DNA from: Wenzhouxiangella marina
GTDB taxonomy: Bacteria; Pseudomonadota; Gammaproteobacteria; Xanthomonadales; Wenzhouxiangellaceae
Reading direction: 5' to 3'
Assembly: GCF_001187785.1 (NCBI RefSeq)
Contig: NZ_CP012154.1
Coordinates: 1,358,501-1,422,500 of the forward strand
DNA: 64,000 nucleotides
Position numbers and translations under genes: made by a program. Under the pieces are notes generated by a model. The model did no database searches. It saw only the letters and a list, made by a program, of their open reading frames with translations, and was not told the DNA's origin. This document shows, piece by piece, positions 60,697-64,000 of the stretch. Numbering within the stretch: the stretch's first letter is position 1; each line of letters starts with the position of its first letter.

Positions 60697-62052
60697 TCAG
60701 TTCGCGGATGCCTCGCGCCGGTAGCTGCCTTCGAAGTCGCCCTGAGTCATGGTGACGGACTGCCCGTCCTCCGAGAAGGAGAACACCATCGGGGCAGCGT
60801 ACATCTGCTCGAACACGAAGCGACCGTCGCCCCGGTAGGTCAGGGGTTCCTCGAATTCATTCATGACGAGCAGGATCAGCGAGCCATCCCTTTCGATGAA
60901 TGCGAACGTGTCCGAGGAACCGTCCGTGGCCGCATAGATGCCTGCATAGGTGCTGGCTTCGCCCTCGGCCAGGGGGTGTTCCTCATCGCCGAAGTAAGCC
61001 TCTTCGATGCGAGACACCAGACCGTTCAGGCCTTCGGTCGTCGCGTTGGCGGTGATCGCGATCACCAGCTTCTCTTCCGGCAAGAACAGCGCGAGGGACT
61101 CGAAGCCGTCGACCATGCCGCCATGACCGTAGGCCGTGCGTGAGCCGACGGACAGCTGCTGAAGGCCCATGCCATGTCCCCCTCTCGTGCTCTGCATCAG
61201 CGACAGTGATTCCGCGGAAACGATGCTGCCCTCCATCAATGCGTTCATGAAGCGGGCAAGTTCGCTGGTGGTCGCCACGATGGAGCCCGCGCCGAAGGAG
61301 GACGAGGGATGAGTCGTGGGCATCGTGATCCAGTCCTCCTCGCGTTCGTAGGACAGCGCTTCTTGGGCGCTGCTGCCGACCTCGGTGGGATGAAAGGTGT
61401 TGGTCAAGCCCAGGGGTTCGGCGATCAATGATTGAATCAGCTCCGCATAGCTCTGTTCGTAGAGCGCTTCCAGGATCAGCGCCAGGAGGAAGTAGTTGGA
61501 ATTGCTGTATCGTGCGTCCTCGCCGGGAGCGAACTCGCGGGGCAGGCGCTCGATGAGGCGCAGCAAGTCCTCCCTGGCGATCCCCTCGACGTGGTAATCC
61601 CTGAACGATGCATCACCCGTGTAGTTCGCGATGCCGCTGCGATGCTGGAGCAGGTGTTCGATGCTGATTCCTTCGGCTTCGGGGATCGTCGGAAAGAAGT
61701 CCGACAATGAAGCATCCAGCGCAAGTCTCTCCTGCTCGATGGCCCTGAAGACCATCGCTGCCGTGTAGGGCTTGGAAATCGAGGCGATCCGGTACAGGGT
61801 GTGCTGATCATTGGGTACGGACTGGGACAGGTTCGCGTAGCCAACCGATGCGTCGAAAATGGTTTCGCCGTCTTCTAGGATCACGACGCTACCCATGAAA
61901 TTCGTGCGCTCCGCATAGTCCTGCAGCAGCTGAGCAGCCGTATCCTCAAAGGCTTCGGCCTGATTGGCTTCTGGAAGGGCAGGGTCATTCTCCGAGCAAG
62001 CCGCAAGCCAGAAGAGGCCTGCAACAAGGATTGAAAATCTGATCGGCGTCAT
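60697..62052 (-). CDS. Serine hydrolase lipoprotein, beta-lactamase class C/D-alanyl esterase fold
   Basis: 451 residues from ATG 62052 (AAGAGCG upstream; earlier in-frame ATGs lack a signal). Lipobox FWLAACSE with Cys19. Catalytic S-x-x-K (IASISKPYT), Y-S-N (ARYSNSNYF) and H-G-G (AYGHGGMVDGF) are all present. The C-terminal 90 residues are a lipocalin-like domain often appended to such esterases. Likely acts on D-amino-acid peptides or esters in the envelope; beta-lactam resistance cannot be inferred. 125 bp from the miniature element. Confidence 0.9.
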   Translation of the reverse strand: MTPIRFSILVAGLFWLAACSENDPALPEANQAEAFEDTAAQLLQDYAERTNFMGSVVILEDGETIFDASVGYANLSQSVPNDQHTLYRIASISKPYTAAMVFRAIEQERLALDASLSDFFPTIPEAEGISIEHLLQHRSGIANYTGDASFRDYHVEGIAREDLLRLIERLPREFAPGEDARYSNSNYFLLALILEALYEQSYAELIQSLIAEPLGLTNTFHPTEVGSSAQEALSYEREEDWITMPTTHPSSSFGAGSIVATTSELARFMNALMEGSIVSAESLSLMQSTRGGHGMGLQQLSVGSRTAYGHGGMVDGFESLALFLPEEKLVIAITANATTEGLNGLVSRIEEAYFGDEEHPLAEGEASTYAGIYAATDGSSDTFAFIERDGSLILLVMNEFEEPLTYRGDGRFVFEQMYAAPMVFSFSEDGQSVTMTQGDFEGSYRREASAN

Positions 62053-62266
62053 GTTCGCTCTTGATCTTGCTTCTGGGGTATCCATGGTCTCAGAGCATTC
62101 CTGGGTCCACCAGGGTCGAAGGTCATGTCGGATTCCGGATCCATCGATCTGCGGAGACGGCTTTCTGTGCATCCATGCGGCCAAGGCGTGGCCGAATCAG
62201 TCGCTGGAAATCAGGGGTTTACGGGCCTATACTCGGTCGGCAGGGGTTCGACAGGAGGAGGCTTTT

Positions 62267-62935
62267 ATGAGGAATTTGATGGTCAGCTCGCTGGGCGCGT
62301 TCGCCCTTGCCGCGCTGTCGTCGCTGGCGGTTGGCCAGACGGTAAGCTTCCCTGGCGCTGGTGTCGGGCCGATCCCTGATCGTGGCGCGGCCGGCTGCGG
62401 TCCACCGGCGGGCCTTTCCCTCAACGTGGTTTTCGCTGCCTCGGGATTGGTCGCCTCCGGCAATGAGCTTGAGGGCATCGAGGTCGATCTGGACATGACC
62501 CACACCTGGGTCGGTGACGTGACGGCCGAGCTCTATGCCCCGGACGGCGTGACCTCGCATGTTCTTTTCGGGCGCGTCGGTACGACCACGGCGACTGGCT
62601 GCGGGGACTCGTCGAACCTCGATGGGGTCTATACCTTCAGCACCAGCAGCTTCGGTGATCTATGGGCCGCGGCGACAAGTGTCGGCGGCGCGGACATCGT
62701 CCCCGATGGCCTGTTCGGAACCAGCGAGCCGGGTGGTTCGGAAGCTGGCGGCAGCTTTACCGACATGCTGGCCAGCTTTGCCAGCGTGGGGGATCTGAAT
62801 GGTAACTGGATCCTCAGTGTCACCGACCAGGGTGGCGGTGATACGGGTGAGGTGCGGGCAGCGACGCTGCGATTCATTCAACCGCCGTCCGATCTGCTCT
62901 TCGACGACAGCTTCGAAGTCCTGCCGCCGCCCTGA
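62267..62935 (+). CDS. Secreted proprotein-convertase P-domain protein with DSFE-type tail
   Basis: 222 residues from ATG 62267 (AGGAGG six bases upstream; TATACT at 62228 supports this start). Signal peptide MRNLMVSSLGAFALAALSSLAVGQ. A P/Homo-B domain occupies about 45-205 (LEGIEVDLDMTHTWVGDVTAELYAPDG...SFASVGDLNGNWILSVTDQGGGDTGEVRAATLRF). No protease domain is attached. The C-terminus LLFDDSFEVLPPP is a variant of the signature with Ser in place of Arg. The next gene starts 1 bp after its stop. Confidence 0.87.
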   Translation: MRNLMVSSLGAFALAALSSLAVGQTVSFPGAGVGPIPDRGAAGCGPPAGLSLNVVFAASGLVASGNELEGIEVDLDMTHTWVGDVTAELYAPDGVTSHVLFGRVGTTTATGCGDSSNLDGVYTFSTSSFGDLWAAATSVGGADIVPDGLFGTSEPGGSEAGGSFTDMLASFASVGDLNGNWILSVTDQGGGDTGEVRAATLRFIQPPSDLLFDDSFEVLPPP

Positions 62936-62936
62936 T

Positions 62937-64000
62937 ATGGATCGATTGGCCGCTTCCCTGGCGGCAGCGGTGCTTTGCGTGCTCGCCGGAGGCTGCGCGC
63001 GTGAAGAGCCTGCGGGGGCGGCGCTCGAGGAGCTGCTGCCCGGCGATTCGGGCGTGATCTTCGAGCACCGCAACGGATCCGACGGCACTCTGTCCATCGT
63101 TTCGATCATGGGGTCCGGCGGTGCGCTTGTCGATCTGGACCGGGACGGCGATCTCGATCTCTTCCTGCGCCAGGGCGCCGTCGAGGACGGTGCTGGTGAT
63201 CAGCTCTTCCGTAATCTGCTGCGCGAGACCGGGCAGCTGCGTTTCGAGCGGGCCCAGACCTTGCCTCTCGGCCCAAGCGCGCGACACGGGATGGGCGTTG
63301 CCGTCGGGGATCCGAACGGCGATGGCTGGCCGGATCTGTTTCTCACTAACGCAGGTGAGGATGTGCTGCTGATCAACGAGGAGGGCTTCCTGCGGGAGGT
63401 CGACGGTCCGTGGAAGGAGGCGCGCTGGTCGACGGCCGCGTCCTTCTTCGACGCCGATGGTGACGGTGATGAGGATCTGTTCGTGGCGCGCTACGTCGAC
63501 TACAGCGACGAGGCGCCGGTCCGCTGCACCACGCCCGATTCCAGACCCGATTACTGCGGCCCCCAGAGCTATCCCTCAGCACCGGACGCGTTCTATGAAA
63601 ACCGGAATGGCACGTTCCTGGATCGGAGCGTCGCGTCCGGGATCGGCGCATCACGCCGCGCCGGCCTGGGTGCCGTCGTCCTCGACATCGATCGGGACGG
63701 ACGTCCGGACCTGCTGGTCGCCAATGACGCTGACGAGAACCAGGTCTGGATCAACCAGGGCGGGTTGCGCTTCGTCGATGAGGGCGTGATCCGCGGGCTG
63801 GCCGTGAACGCCGATGGCAAGCGTGAGGCAAGCATGGGCATCGCGGTGGCCGACGTGGTGGATGAAGGCGAATTCCGTATTCTGATGACGCACCTCGAAT
63901 CGGAATCGAACACGCTCTATGTCGCGGATCGACCCGGGATGTTCCGAGATCGGACGAACGGCAGCGGCCTGGCGATTCCCTCGCTGCCCTACACGGGCTT
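62937..64000 (+). CDS. CRTAC1-like FG-GAP lipoprotein (cut by window end)
   Basis: At least 354 residues; the frame is open to the last base. Start ATG 62937, directly after the P-domain gene. Leader MDRLAASLAAAVLCVLAGGC is a lipoprotein signal (Cys20). FG-GAP loops recur (DLDRDGDLDL, DPNGDGWPDL, DADGDGDEDL, DIDRDGRPDL). The order VARYVDYSDEAPVRCTTPDSRPDYCGPQSY matches the CRTAC1-like lipoprotein at 33551 (VANYVEF...YCGPNSY), so the two are paralogues. The ASPIC/UnbV domain expected next lies beyond the window. Confidence 0.9.
   Translation, partial: MDRLAASLAAAVLCVLAGGCAREEPAGAALEELLPGDSGVIFEHRNGSDGTLSIVSIMGSGGALVDLDRDGDLDLFLRQGAVEDGAGDQLFRNLLRETGQLRFERAQTLPLGPSARHGMGVAVGDPNGDGWPDLFLTNAGEDVLLINEEGFLREVDGPWKEARWSTAASFFDADGDGDEDLFVARYVDYSDEAPVRCTTPDSRPDYCGPQSYPSAPDAFYENRNGTFLDRSVASGIGASRRAGLGAVVLDIDRDGRPDLLVANDADENQVWINQGGLRFVDEGVIRGLAVNADGKREASMGIAVADVVDEGEFRILMTHLESESNTLYVADRPGMFRDRTNGSGLAIPSLPYTG

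Overview
This window is GC-rich, densely coded gammaproteobacterial-type DNA. It carries AcnB-type aconitase, DadA, a DsbC-like protein, a BlaI/M56-TonB pair, an ECF sigma factor with a Ser/Thr kinase, and one IPTL-CTERM protein. The mix fits the Xanthomonadales/Wenzhouxiangella neighbourhood, but that placement is an inference from gene content. No rRNA, tRNA, CRISPR array or intact transposase gene was seen.

Layout. 1-4.9 kb: a 0.35 kb miniature element abutting a secreted NxxGxxAF-repeat protein, then acnB. 5.1-8.6 kb: a secreted FG-GAP protein, then a BlaI-type repressor and an M56/TonB membrane peptidase under a visible self-operator. 8.6-14.8 kb: an LRR/sulfotransferase pair, a small operon with a tail-collar protein, a pair of small secreted paralogues, and two stretches of decayed duplicated fragments. 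14.8-18.7 kb: a 1311-residue secreted repeat protein. 18.9-27.6 kb: two divergent operons of envelope proteins (two parvulin-type lipoproteins, a phosphodiesterase-like lipoprotein, a sulfatase-fold/TPR lipoprotein, two small membrane proteins). 27.9-36.6 kb: a secreted protein, a delta-60/DUF11/IPTL-CTERM protein, and a TPR lipoprotein - CRTAC1-like lipoprotein - sulfotransferase operon. 36.7-45.6 kb: two beta-helix proteins, a SnoaL-like lipoprotein, DadA and a GNAT enzyme. 45.8-52 kb: a DUF2339 membrane protein and the kinase/ECF sigma operon. 52.2-64 kb: a tandem pair of secreted proteins, DsbC-like, VWA, S9 peptidase, a second miniature element, a serine hydrolase, a P-domain protein and a truncated CRTAC1-like protein.

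The main observation is a short C-terminal signature, [LIV]-F-x-D-R-F-[E/Q], within the last 4-16 residues of nine exported proteins whose folds are unrelated (NxxGxxAF, FG-GAP, DUF11, carboxypeptidase-regulatory repeats, two beta-helices, VWA and two small families). A tenth has the variant DSFE, a pseudogene tail has a decayed form, and a tandem pair has it internally. No lipoprotein or cytoplasmic protein in the window has it, and the one IPTL-CTERM protein lacks it. It looks like a sorting or processing tag of a kind I cannot assign to a named system.

A second observation is a pair of sequence-unrelated miniature elements with the same architecture: long perfect terminal inverted repeats enclosing two hairpin lobes. 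Each sits in a palindromic YTAR-type tetranucleotide (TTAA, CTAG) that contains the stop codon of the adjacent gene.
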